64,000 bases of DNA, from positions 124,001 through 188,000 of the forward strand of contig RCAB01000079.1 of assembly GCA_003640385.1 (NCBI GenBank), in the 5' to 3' direction. Shown in pieces: positions 12,401 to 27,994 of the stretch. Position 1 is the stretch's first letter. Each line of letters opens with the position of its first letter. The translations under genes and the position numbers were made by a program. Under the pieces are notes generated by a model that saw only the letters and a list, made by a program, of their open reading frames with translations, ran no database searches and was not told where the DNA came from. Source of the DNA: Setaria digitata. Its lineage: Eukaryota > Nematoda > Chromadorea > Rhabditida > Setariidae.

Positions 12401-15400
12401 CTCCATATTCATTGAAATTTCACAAAAATGTCTGAGAAAAACGCAAACAATTCAACAGCTTAGACAGATATAGCGATATTTAGCAAATATGCAATGCGAA
12501 GAAAAATAAATCATACAGAAAAAAAAAAAATTAGAAAAAGGGAAAAAAATCACTGAGTACGAAAATGTTGAAGGGAAAATGGAGATAAGGGGAGGGAAAA
12601 ACATCTGCTATGTAAATTATAGTATTACCTTTTTTTGTATCTATTGCTTCAAGACAGTCGAAAAAAAAGAAAGAAAAAGAAAAAAGTTATCGACAAAAAA
12701 GCTTTGGCTTCTTCTATTTGTTCAAGTAGCAAACAGACACATCAACAACTACCATCATCTATTACCACGATTTTATCGATATCACTATATAACATTCATT
12801 ACCACCGTCTTCACCAATGTTAACAGTAACATGGTGATAAACATTCGACCAAACCTACTTCTAGCTATCAGGAAGATGATAACCCAGTATGGAAAATGGA
12901 ATGCTTTTACCTGTTTTGTAAGATATTCTAGATGTTTGTCTGGCAAAAAGTTAGCGCAATCGAAAAGTACATACCCATCCATCGTCACCACATTTATAAA
13001 ACCGCGAAATAACAGGAAATTATACCACACTTAATGCAAAACATTAACCGACTATTTGAATGCAATCAACTCAGAAACATAAGAAGCGAAGACCATTGTC
13101 AAATCCAGAAACATTTGGTGTTAGTAGTTAGAAATTAGGAAGACGACTATCGAGAAATAGAAACAAAATTCATTTGTAATTTCTCCCCTTGTATTTAGCT
13201 TCTCAAAACCACAAGTATGATCACTCTATGAGCTAGGAGTGCTTCAAGGAAAAGTGTAATTCAGAATCGGAACTAATAGAAAAAAAAATAATATTGCATA
13301 TTCATCAATTTCAGATTATCATCAATCAGACAACATTCCATAAAGAATAGTGTATCAGTTAATGCAGTCCATGTAAAATACCACTTTGCATATATCGGAT
13401 TGAAACATTTTCTTGGTAAAAGAACAAATGATTAAACTATTTTAAAAATTAAAGTTTTTTTTTCCATGAAACCAAATCTGTTTCCGCAACCTTAATGCAC
13501 ACTGAAGATCATACATAGCTTTTGCGGTCAATTTTTGAAATAAAAAAAAAATGTAGTTAGTCTGCATGTAAGGGAAGTAAAAACGAAAAAAAAAACCGGC
13601 TTCCTCAAGGTGACTGCAGCAAAATGTTAAACTGAAATTCTGTAAACTCAATGATTTGCGAAAGAAACCTGATCAGGGTGGGCTTCAGAGAGAAACAAAA
13701 AAAAATTTGGAGTACTATTTAAAAAGGTTGAAATATAAAACAGAGTGAAAACCTAACCGACTTCTGTGTTGAGGAAAACATTTGTCACTGTGATTTGCGC
13801 TTAAACTACCTAATTCATCAATTTTTCTAAATCAGTGGTCATATAATAAATTCCATCACCTATTACAATTTATATCTAATTTCAGTATAACCTTAATCGT
13901 ATTTTAATACGATACCATTAATAACTTCATCAATGTTTCCGTGAGTGTACTGTCTATCAACTGATATTTATGTTCTGGAACCATTATCTTGTGAAACTTT
14001 TGTAATTGTTAAAAGACATGGCTTATTTTAATCAAACTATAAACAAATATTCTGATGTCTAAAGAAAAATAACAAAACGAACCATATTGTGCATATTGCT
14101 TATGTCGATCTTTTGAGGTCCGAAAGAAGAGATAAGATCGATACAGTAGTCATTCACTTTTAAATTTGTACAACATGAGAAAGCTTCCACCCATCTCTGC
14201 ATTTCTTCATTTGACAACAAATTCATCGCTATTTCTGATGAACCAACAACTTAAAAAAAAAAGGCCAGTAATCATTCCTTCAAATTGGGGAGCAAAAATT
14301 TCATGACGAAAATTGAAACCCAAAAGTGCTCAAACAAAATGAGTCCGTAATAAACGAAAGTTAAGAATAGTTTGATTTAGTTAATTACAATTTAGTTAAC
14401 ATTAGAACTCCATACTAATATCAAATTGACAGTGTAGCGTACAAAGGTAGAAAAAATTTTAGTTAAAATGCAATCACTTCATTAAATTAGGTTTACTGCT
14501 TTTGCTTTCAAGAAGACAAAAAAATTGGAAAACTGATGGTATGCCATCTTGCCTTTTTCCTTATCTCTTCCTCACTCCCCTGACTCTTTATTCACCTTCC
14601 ATTTGCAAAAAATTTGAAAAAAAAATTTTGTTTTATTGTTTGGTCTCGCTTCTGTAGTTCATAAAAAATTTAAATTCTTACTGTCGTAGAATACGACAAT
14701 GCGATAAAAATTAAATAACAAATGCAAATCCCATAGGCATTAATCTTCCATTATGAAAAGAGAATCCACACGAAAAAGTTAGAACTATCGAAAGAATTCC
14801 CGATTTTCTTCTAATGTTCCGGCTATACACCAAGTAATGATGGCAATAATTATATTCCATCTAATCCAAAACCATTCAACTATTGGAATCAATGAAATTT
14901 CTTTCAAAAAATACCATTGCAAAGAATCAACGTTGTTTTATTTTCTGCCTTCTTTAAAGTCAGCTTGTCAAGGCAGATCTCTTTCTTCAGTATGTATGAA
15001 TTTACATTTGAGGTGATTTCGAGAATAAGCATGGTCGTCGGGAACAATATTACACATCTGAAATCAATAATATGTATATTTAACTCCCTGGCTCTTTGTA
15101 ACAGCTTAAATGTTAGTGAAAAAATTATTAATTACTTTCATAAAGAAAAAAAAAAGGAAAAACAATAATAAAAAATACTAATGAATATCGAGTAGGAAAA
15201 CGTATTTCACCATCACAGAAATACGGCTCTCGAGACAAAAGTAGGCAAACGCACCCATCAAAAGGTGCAAATCATATGTTAAACTGCCAACCGAACATAT
15301 TTTGAAAAATATTAGATCTAAATAAAAGTCAACTCTCTTCAAAAAAAAACAAGGACATATACTTTCCCTTTTCTGAAAGAATTCAAAAAAAAAAACCTGT

Positions 15401-18291
15401 CGCAAGACAGTTCTTCTTCAGTGGAAGCTTTAACATCATCCACAGAAACAATACCCATATACAAAATTTCTCCAAACTTCTTTAGTTCTTCTGATGGCAA
15501 ACCATCAATGGAACCAGATGCAAGTAGTTCTAACTGCATTTCCTTCTGCTTTCGTAACGTTCCACAATAATTCTAAAATAGTTCGGAGTAAATTTTTATT
15601 TCACCTTCACGAAACAGAGAACACTCATAAAATAAAACTTCCCTCAGAGTACTTGAAAATCTATTTATTCATAACAGGAAAATCCTAAAATGTTCTTAAT
15701 GTTCCCAAATGTAAATTTAGAAAACTGAAGTAATCAATAATGAAGTCATAGAAATCAATTTAGAAAACTAAAAATATAAAAAAATTTGGAACAAACAGCG
15801 ATATCACGAAAGACGGCAGCAGCTCGTTGTGTATCACCTCGATCAGGATGTGCTTCATGCATACCACGTTCCAACTCGTTCAACATACTCGGATATGTCT
15901 CCAAATGTCGAAATGGACGACTCAGTCCAGATATTAAATCCTTCAAGAGGAAATTTATTTCATTCAATACCTCCTCATAAAGTTTCCTGAAAATATGATT
16001 TAAAAATATAAACAAAGTCAGCAGCATACATAATATTTCCATAAGAAGGCAGTGTTATTAATTGCAGCCAGTATAACAGCTCCCAGCAGAAATATTCTTA
16101 AATAAATAAGAACAAGTTGTACTTCAAAAAATATCTTTTAATCTTGAGAATTTTTTAATTAAAGGCTTTACAAAAAATTACTTGTTTCTAAGGATGAGAT
16201 CCACTGCTTTTGGATGATTTTCGCAATAAATTCGAAGGAGGTGCCGCAAATTTGGTGCTGCCCTTAATAATAAACCACCAATTCGGGCGTTCGCTGCATC
16301 TTTCTCAATTGCTTCTTTTATATCACTTAATAATTCCCTCTGATGAGTGATCAGAAGCAGCAGATTTCCAGCAAGAAGTTTAAAATCTACTTCGGAAATC
16401 CTAAAAATGAATTCAAAACCACAGTTAAATATCCAAAGATGTTTGAAACAAATTTCGTTCAGAAATGCCCATACTGCATTATTTTTTCTAGTTTTATCAT
16501 TTCCAAATAATCTTTCATAGCGGAACAACAATCTGAAGCGTACTTACTTTTGGACAAAATATATGGTAAGCGGAGTCTTTAACACTGAAATAGCAAAATA
16601 TCTGTGCGAGCAAAAAGCGGAAAGTCAGCAGAAAAATTATGTAAATAGATACTTTTTTGAATCTTTAATCTTGATTAATGTATCGTCGTTAAATTTCGTA
16701 ACATTATCAACATATTGTAATTCCGCTTCTAAGAAGCTTTTCATCACCTGAAATTAGAAATGTCAAAATTTCAAATAAAACACATTGAGGTCGATGATAT
16801 CGAAAACCTAGGAAATCTAAGGTCTAATTTTACGGAGCAGTGCAAATCATGGCAAAATACGACAAGCATCGCCGTCAGATGGAACAACATTTGTATCGTT
16901 ATGATAAGAGGGATGTTCCAGAGTGGACTCCTGCAAGTTATTTATGTGTCTCCTAAAGTTAAATATTACCGTTGTTGATCAAACAAACCTACTCTTACAG
17001 TTAGTTAATGCTCACCAATATTTTTCTAAATTGTGATAACGCTTTTAACACTATACGTCATCATTATAAATTTTAGGAGTTGAGAAACACATGCTGAATC
17101 TATACTCATAATAACAAGTAGAAAAATGAACAAGAACTAGAAATGATTACTTAGAATTAAAAAACGGCAAAGTTCAATTAAAACTTTAAATATGTGAAAA
17201 CAGGGCATGTTATAACAATGACTTATTACTTGTTCTCGATAAGCTTGTCGACTTGTGTCACTGAAAAAGAGAGGTGCTTCACTTGCTGGACCACTTGCTG
17301 ATGAGCCATCTCCATTTAATATTGGAGGTCCATTACTCCGAGATCGCAAAAATCTTTCTGAACGAAAAAAACAGTTTGCAAAAATACCCTTCCGAATCTA
17401 AATCGTTTTGTAATCAATGAAAAGCTTTAAATCTAAAATATTCTGGTATTTTAACTTAAAATCACGCTTTCCAGAAACTTCATTAGTGAGCTGGAAATGG
17501 AATTTTCGAAAATATGCACCGCATTCTGGTATTATTACGACGTAATTCGATGGGAACCATCCAGTATTTGAATGCAGCGTCCCTTCCCACCAACCACCTT
17601 CTAACTGCTGTGTAACAGTGATAATGTCACCTTTTCGAAATGAAAGCTGAAAAATCCATGAAACAGCTCATGTTTGGAAAAGTTCAATTCTCATGCAATC
17701 AGAATTTGTTGCCTAGTAAAAAAAAAAAAAAAATAAAAAAAAGTAAAGATTTACTTAAAAGTAAGGTCGAAAAATCAATGCTTTAGTTGGTTTGCAAAGC
17801 ATTTAAATAAATAAAATTTTATTAATATGCATGGACGCAATTCCGCGTATAAATAATTTCTACTTAATTCGCAAAATCACAAAATTATATTGCCAGAAAA
17901 AAAAATAATAAGAAGGATATTATCTACTGTAATCCTTCCCCAAGCAAGACAAAAGCTAAAAGTTTAGAAGTAGTACACATAAATTAAATGAAATCAATTC
18001 TGATATTAAGCAACAAAATTAAACTATTAGAATTCACTTTCTTTTCAGACTAACTTTTCACAGAACTATTATATTTGGATAAGCAATTGAATTTTATTTT
18101 AAATCAGTCTCTCAAGAATAAAAATCAAAGAACAAAAAAAAGCACAGAATATAAATGGAAACCTCGTCGTTATTCCTTCCCTTGAAGGCGTGCTTGGTCC
18201 GAGCATATATGGTAGAGTTTTGTTGGGTACTGAGAATATTATCAGATGACGATGGAATAATTTCATGAAGTCGGTCGCCGCCGTTTTCCAT
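5224..18291 (-). CDS. pix-1: PIX/Cool family Rho guanine nucleotide exchange factor (ARHGEF6/7-like)
   Basis: Eighteen exons join in phase to 708 codons: 18291-18163, 17646-17520, 17357-17230, 16747-16653, 16601-16548, 16400-16182, 15986-15797, 15572-15397, 15057-14915, 14249-14083, 13682-13669, 12939-12911, 10879-10809, 7709-7630, 6883-6807, 6474-6273, 5622-5568, 5394-5224. PIX proteins activate Rac/Cdc42 and bind PAK through SH3 and GIT through a short C-terminal domain. Visible parts: SH3 at about residues 29-80 ([16 protein letters not shown]), DH at 129-315, PH at about 330-450, GIT-binding region near 570-590 ([14 protein letters not shown], matching human EDAQILKVIEAYC) and C-terminal coiled coil ([13 protein letters not shown], nearly identical to beta-PIX). 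A run of eight Gln follows, and the end SVRD lacks the vertebrate PDZ ligand. The start ATG lies 19 bases after a TTTCAG acceptor. The 14-, 29- and 71-base exons (13669-10809) and the 3' end of exon 2 are the least certain parts. Confidence 0.9.
9132..9181 (-). repeat. 18-bp inverted repeat, potential RNA hairpin, in a PIX intron
   Basis: Arms 9132-9149 (TTATACCTTCATTTACAG) and 9164-9181 (CTGTAAATGAAGGCATAA) are separated by 14 bases. They differ at one position. As minus-strand RNA, the sense of the host gene, that position is a G:U pair, so the stem is fully paired; as plus-strand RNA it would be A:C. It lies in the intron between the exons at 10809 and 7709. The stem is shorter than a usual microRNA precursor, so it could equally be a small repeat relic. 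Confidence 0.6.
9413..9439. repeat. (TA)n microsatellite
   Basis: About 13 TA units in the same long PIX intron, roughly 230 bases past the hairpin. Confidence 0.9.
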
Positions 18292-20858
18292 TAAACAAAC
18301 AAAAGCACCTCTGAAATCCTTTTTTTCTCATAATTTCGTTTCAAAGACTGGACTAATATAGGCAGTGGATTAAGGAATCAGTTAACCAATCTAAATCATT
18401 CATCTGTACAAGAACATTCCCGCTGCATTAATAATTGCAAAAGGCACAGTAGTATTGCTCTTTTACAAGTTTAATTCTCTTTGTAAGAAAATCACTAGAT
18501 TTTGCTTTCTATTCTAAGTTTGGTTTAATCTAGGTGCATTAAACTAAACTCCAGAACATAAACCGCATGACCGAAGTGTTACTGCAAAGGCGAACAATCT
18601 CAGCTGACAAAAAAGTAGATTTGAAGATAAGTTTAAATATCAATAAAAACAGTAAATATCATTGCGCCCATACTTATGAATAAAATATTCTATGATTCCA
18701 GTACCTCATGGATGCTTCAATGAAGCATTTGCTGGGCATATATTGTTCACTTTATCCCTATCATTTCCAAATATTTTCTTTTTTTCTAAATTTTGCATTA
18801 TATTTCATATCACAATTGTTGACTTCAAATGTTAGATCGTAACATCTAAAAATTTGTATCACTTCTATGATCTGTGATCTGCTATCGATCAGATAATCAA
18901 GCAGTCAAGCAGCATTTCAGTCACTATAGTTATCTCAGCATGAGGGTACTATGAAATTCGGACTATGTCAGTAATAGCTGACCAGTCATCACCGACTCTA
19001 AACTGCTGACAATGTGTAGCGAATCTCCTATGCTATCTATATCTATCTCATTATACACTTTTCCTTCTCTTTCAATAAATGCAATCAAGCGCACACGGCC
19101 ACATTATTTCGCAAATCCTATCATTTTCTGCAACATCCTAAACTTTCGCAGTGTCTTTTATCTTGCCTATCTATAATCTGAATTGGGTGTCAGTCTAAGT
19201 GACCTTTGACACAATCATACTTCTACAACGTCGTTATCTTTCCTCTACGAAAGACCATTTCAAAATTGTATTGTTAGAAAGTTGACCACGACTTCATATC
19301 TATTCTTCGAGGAAAGACTGCCATAATCTCCACAGTGTGAAGAGAAAAAATAGAAATTTTACTAAGGCAAAGACTGAATGAGAATAGTTGATGGATTACA
19401 GGTCGCATTACTTTTATGTGAAGCTACTGAAAAAAGTGTGGTAATGGAGCGAAATTCAAGAATATCAGATGAAATCTTTGGAACCGAATGAGAGCGGTCT
19501 CGGTAAGAGTCACCTACCGAAATTATAAGGGGATTGATTAGAAAAGATATATTTAAGTAGTAAAAAATTTTTACGTAGTGGAGGTTAAATGCTTTATGTA
19601 CAGAAAAGGAAAGTTGTATTAGTCAATCACTAGAAACTGGGGAGCAGTTCACAAAAAAATCTTGTTTTTCCGCATTTACACTTAAAGGTTTAATGTGAGA
19701 TCTAACTAATATTTGAACAATTTTGAATGAGGTAGAGATCTGCCTTACCTGAGATGCAAAACTGAATTAACGGAAGAGTTGCGGAACAAATAAACACAAC
19801 CTAACATTTAAAGAACACGTGGTGTCTCAACAATTTGATGAAGCTTATAAATTGAATTTTATAATAAACCAACACCAGTAAACAGGAAATGGGAAATTCA
19901 TCAGTTCCAATAAATCTGCGAAAAAAAACCTTCCGTGAACACTTACCGAGTTCCAGCAATCGTATCAGCCAAGTCCTGTCCGAAGTTTGAATATCTGTAC
20001 GAACGGACCGAAGATTAGTTGTTCATTAGTTGCATCTGGCCGCATTTTCTTGCCCGCGCAGTTGATGGTTGTGAGTGGGGTCAGTTTAGGCTGCGATGTT
20101 GACGGGTGGGTGGTTGCGTCGGCGACAGTGGTGTGTTACGTCTGCTTCGTGCGAGAGTCTTCATTCCTTCAGCTACGTTCTATGTATTCCTACGTTGCTG
20201 TAGGTACACACTTTCACCTGTGTCACGCATTTTCACATTTCGTCCGTCATATCTATAGGTGTCTGCGTTATATGTGCGGTTGCGTATGTGTATTTTTTGA
20301 ATTACATAGTAGACGTGAAAGACGCGTAGTACGCACAGGGTTGTATTAGTCGTGTCTGTATCATCAAAGGTCCTGCATGATTCCTCGTACTTATGACTTG
20401 TGTTCTATTCATATAGATATGTTTACATGTGCTTACTTGAACATACATATTCATGAGTTAGTACTTTTGTGGATATAGCGATTCTACATTAGTATGTTTG
20501 TTCCGGTCGTCTGTCGCTTCTTTTTCACGCCCCTTTATAACTCTGTGAGTTTGTATGTTTCTCTAGCGCCTGTATTTATGACTGGTTGTGTGTGTAATTT
20601 ATGACTGGTTACGTTGGTATGTCATTGCTTACGTATCCTATATCTCGCCATATGTTTGCGTTTCAAATTATACAGGGGGTGAAAAGTGGAGTAGTGGCAA
20701 GTGGATAGGATGTGACTATTAACTTTTTAAAATCTGGTATCCAACATTCGAGCAAGCTGTTAGACTCATCTGTCCAGTTTCAGCTCTTTTCAGGAAGTGG
20801 TCTCAGCTATTTTCATACTAAACACGAATTTTTGTTCGTCTGGGTCGTCAATCCTGTC
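18292..20858. promoter_or_regulatory. divergent promoter interval between PIX and eIF4A
   Basis: The two genes start back to back. On the minus side, a TTTCAG acceptor precedes the coding exon (exon begins at 18310), and a consensus donor (CTCG|GTAAGT) ends a possible non-coding first exon at 19947. The PIX mRNA could therefore be cis-spliced from a leader exon near 19.95-20.05 kb or trans-spliced at 18310. From about 19,950 to 20,700 the sequence is clearly richer in G and C than its surroundings, as expected of a core promoter. On the plus side, adjacent TTTCAG and CTTTTCAG motifs at 20770-20792 could take a spliced leader about 70 bases before the eIF4A ATG. The open frame at 19987-20349 has no family signal. 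Confidence 0.55.
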
Positions 20859-24256
<3,398 letters not shown>

Positions 24257-24816
24257 GGTGCATGATAACCTTACGATGATATTTATAATTTATAATTATT
24301 CCAGTAGTGATTGGAATTATTGTTGTAATTCAGTGAGCTTGGGCTGGGTTCGTTTGTATTGTTAACGTAATGTTAGAAAAAATTGCTAGTTCTCCCTCTT
24401 TTTATTGCGAATGCGGTCAAGTTTTTTTTTTTTTTTTTTTTCTTTTTTTTTTTTGATGCCTTTGTTATTATGCCTACAAAATCTGTTTTCTGCCATTTTT
24501 GGTTTTACTCGTTTTTCAAAGTTAAGGATCAAGAATGCTTCAGAACCTGAAATTAATTTTTTAGTCCTTTTAGGAATCAATGAACATTGTTTTTGTTTTC
24601 TTGAAGAGAGGTACGACGTTATATTCCTTCATTGTTTTTGTTTATTTTATTTTATTTTACTTTTCCTTTTTTGTTTATTTCAGTTAAACGTAAGTAATGA
24701 ATTATTGTAATTCTTTGTCGATCCTTTTGCTGCGCTGTTGCTGTTTTTTCTTTTCTTTTTAAATATAATTTCTTATTTTTTGTTCTGCAGCGTGGTAGCA
24801 TTTGAAACTAAGCTTC

Positions 24817-25222
24817 ATGTGCGAAAACCGATATTCAGGTGGTGCTAATGTGGATTTTTGTTTCAGTTTAGGATTGCTTTTCAGTCCAGTGGGGAAATAA
24901 CTCTGGTATAATTTTCGGTGGGTTTGTCCGGATTAATGGCCATTTTTCTTCTGAGGCTGCTTTTGTAGTTGATCCCAGCTTTTTCTGTGTTACTACTGGC
25001 AAGGTGGTTGGAGATATGAGTTGTCAGAGATTCCATGCGGGCGGGATATTTGGCACTTTCACTCAAGTTGTGGTTCACCTCCATCTGCTCGTCAAGAAGT
25101 GGCACACTTGGAGTACAAGACCGTCATCTGTGATTTATTTTAAGAAAGCAAAATGTCTTAGTGGAAGCGTATATCTGAGTTGGGAGCGTACCCTTTCATT
25201 TCGTCAATTATTGGCTGTATGA
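24817..25222 (+). CDS. unrecognised 119-residue protein downstream of eIF4A
   Basis: Exons 24817-24838 and 24885-25222 join across a 46-base GT-AG intron to give 119 residues and a TGA stop. The ATG is 27 bases after a very T-rich TTCTGCAG acceptor at 24790, typical of a trans-splice site, and 561 bases after the eIF4A stop on the same strand, so the two could share a polycistronic transcript. Base composition is balanced for this genome. The protein starts MCENRYSVQWGNNSG, is rich in Phe, Val and Gly in its first half and basic and Trp-containing later; I recognise no family and see no clear signal peptide. Caution: the minus strand is also open across 24881-25105 with 74 hydrophilic residues, so the coding strand is not settled. 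The stretch could also be 3' untranslated sequence of eIF4A. Confidence 0.4.
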
Positions 25223-26153
25223 ATGCTCCATATTTTTTTTTGAAAAAAGTGGAAAGAGGATTTACGACAGACGAAATACGTCAATATTGCCATGTCTATT
25301 ATATGTACGGTTTTCGTAACATTTAATAAGTTCGTTTAAAGTAGGCAATGATGGCCCACTGTGTTCGATATAATAGCTTCGGATTTTATACTCTTTACGC
25401 TTTGTATTTCTGAAAGTTTGGGCGCATTTATGTCATTGCTTAATTGGTTATGGATAATTTCATCGGGAATATCACGGAGATATGTTGTCATCAGACTAAT
25501 ATGACTAGATATCGTATATCATAAGCTGCATTTAATATTATCGTAAATACGCTAATTGGTCTATCTTGATTCTAGATATATTTAGTGAGCCATGAAATTG
25601 TTTTAAAGAGATGTTTAATTTCAGTATCGCTAGTAAACATTTAAACTAATCGGTATAAATAAAGTCATTCTCTCTATTCGTACTATGAGTAATTTTCCTA
25701 GCCTGAGTCACCGCTTACAGGTTAACTCATTTAGTTAAGAGTGATTCGCTCTCAAAATTTTTAGATCTTCCGAACACTGAAATTGTTTTATACTTGTTTT
25801 CCATCAGTTCACCCATTGTTCGAACGAGCCAGTGATAATGTCTACCAGTCGACGAACAATATACAACTGCAAGTGGCAGGCAATTTATTTCTTTTATATT
25901 CACCTGAAATGAATGTCATTTTCAGATTATCAAAATAAAAATGTTTTAAAATCACAATATCCTTTTTCCCTTCATTGATTATAATCGAAATCTCTTTTAT
26001 CAACATGTTATGAAGAACTCACATCTATAAGTTCTCGATTTTATACAGGAAATAAAAAAATATATTTTTAGTTATGTTTAAGCACTTGTAATTCATAAAC
26101 TTGATTTTGAAAACTGTTCAATTTTCAAGTGATTTTGATGTATTCATTTGTTC

Positions 26154-26206
<53 letters not shown>
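26154..26206. repeat. compound (TA)n(GA)n microsatellite
   Basis: About 13 TA units run directly into about 13 GA units. Confidence 0.92.
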
Positions 26207-26210
<4 letters not shown>

Positions 26211-26270
26211 AATAGAATTTATATATATCAGGGAAAAATAAATAAATAGAAAATAGAAAATAAAAATTAA

Positions 26271-26342
26271 ATATATATTTCTAATTATAAAATATATATG
26301 TAATTATATATACATATATATTTTATAATTAGAAATATATAT
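26271..26342. repeat. perfect 32-bp inverted repeat
   Basis: Arms 26271-26302 and 26311-26342 are exact reverse complements around an 8-base AT centre. Apart from TA runs, the arms contain the non-simple core TTTCTAATTATAAAA, so the symmetry is not only a by-product of the TA repeat. It sits about 65 bases after the (TA)n(GA)n tract. Confidence 0.92.
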
Positions 26343-26912
26343 ATATATATATATATGTATATTATAAAAAACATATATACGTGTATATATGCGTTCCAGA
26401 ACTACCTAATTATTATCACTAATAAATACAGAGTATGAGATAATTTAATAATTTTTCAGTTCTTCCTTGGTCAGGGAAAAATAAAAATAAGATTAATTGT
26501 ATCAAATTTGAAACGATGAATTTAATGTATAATTTGCAGTAATAATATCCTTAAAATCAAGTTTCTTATTTAAACAAAGAAGAAAAACCAAACAAATTAA
26601 GTATAATATTTATATTTCGAAAATGAATTTTAAAGAAAATGCTAAATATGATAACTGATGTTTTTAAACGCGACATTTGGAAGTCGGTAATTATTGTGGT
26701 ATGACATGGGCAACGAATATAATTTAAGAATGACATCTAATTGAGCAATTAACTTAGTAGTGGAAGAGATTGAGCCATATTGTTCGAAACATTGCAGCCA
26801 GGAAAGTTCAATTCAATTCCTTCTTCTCGAAATTCACATACTAACAGATGGGTTAATTAAAGCAGTAGTGCTTTCAAAGATTTTTAAGAAGAAAATCTTT
26901 TTGGAAATAAGA

Positions 26913-27994
26913 TTATTCGTCATCATATTCAAATGAACAATAATCACTTTGAACCTCTTTATTTGTTTTTTCATTAATTTTTGTAGTTTCATCAAATATT
27001 TGAATGGGAAATTCTGGCCTGTTCTGCACAAATATTTTTTGTTTGATCAATGATATTTAAATATATTGGCTATCTCTAATAAATCAAGATATTTGCTGAT
27101 AAAACTGTTCACTAAGTGTTGGAAAATTTATTATAATAATATAAATTGACTAAAATTTTGATAAATCCTAGATGCTTAGGAATTGTAAGACTTACCAAAC
27201 TGTTCCACTGATGATAAAGTCGAAATTCAGTCAAATAATGAACAAATGATTCTGCTTCACGTTTAGTGCACACACCAATATAACGCCATTTTGTGAATTC
27301 GTTCAATGTTGGTGGCACAACTCGTGGACGATTAACTAGAAATTTTCTTCATTCAAATTGGAATTTCCTTTTTTTTTAAATTAAATTTCCCTTGGAATTC
27401 TTAATACTTTATTTGTTTAATGGTTGTCTTCAAACTTTAAACCTCGACAAATTTTAATGCTTGTGATTATTTCAGCCTTTCCATCTAAACATCGTATTTT
27501 GCGAATCATGACGTGGATGCATTTAAAAAATTTTTCATTTTACTTTCGGAATCCTTTGAAGTGACGGCCATTTCACTTTGTTGTCGCTGCTGGCATTCAC
27601 AATATTTAACGATACTGGAAGGAACATCAGCAAATCGTTTGCTTCGATTTCTATTCCGCCTGAAAAAGTCAAATGTTTTAATTCACGGTATGGTAAAATG
27701 CATAAAATTTTTAAGTGCCGCATAACAATTTCAACACAATCAAATGAGGATGCAGAAAAAAGATGTAATTTGGAAGCTCATTTTAATAGTTGATTTTCTT
27801 CCCGCTTTCTAAAATATTTTTTTAAATATTTGAAATAATACACAGAATCTAAAATATATTGGAAATAGATGGATTCAGATTGAAAATAGCCAGACGGTAT
27901 TTGATATGAATTTAACCGCCAGCATAGTAAATTCAGATGCAGCAAGTTGGAAAAACCTTCGTTCATCTTTCTCCCTTCCTGGATCATCCATCAT
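26913..27994 (-). CDS. unrecognised 134-residue protein
   Basis: Four exons (27994-27957, 27659-27544, 27335-27196, 27023-26913) join with consistent phases and good borders (TTTTCAG, GTAAGT, GTGCAG) from ATG to TAA. The N-terminal 35 residues are very basic (DERRRNRNRSKRF), followed by KYCECQQRQQ. The central exon encodes a well-formed stretch near residues 67-98 (FTKWRYIGVCTKREAESF, then LYHQWNSL) that looks like a small folded domain with several Trp and Tyr. The C-terminus is acidic (FEYDDE). No signal peptide or membrane segment is visible; the basic start could be a nuclear signal. I do not recognise the family. That four small exons stay in frame end to end is the main evidence that it is real. 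Confidence 0.6.

Larger units (their letters stand above)
25223..26912. other. intergenic, 3' flanks of converging genes
   Basis: An AATAAA at 25658-25663 could be the polyadenylation signal of the plus-strand eIF4A or 24817-25222 transcripts. From about 26,150 the interval is dominated by TA/GA microsatellite and palindromic sequence (listed separately). No gene is recognised. Confidence 0.5.

Noticed and set aside
12579..13034. Plus-strand frame of 151 residues, the longest in the window
   Set aside because: It lies inside a PIX intron antisense to it, has no motif, and is Lys/Thr/Tyr/Phe-rich as expected from base composition.
19987..20349. Plus-strand frame of 120 residues upstream of eIF4A
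   Set aside because: It starts at TTG, lies in the GC-richer promoter zone and overlaps the likely 5' exon of PIX on the other strand; the peptide is Cys/Val-rich without a motif.
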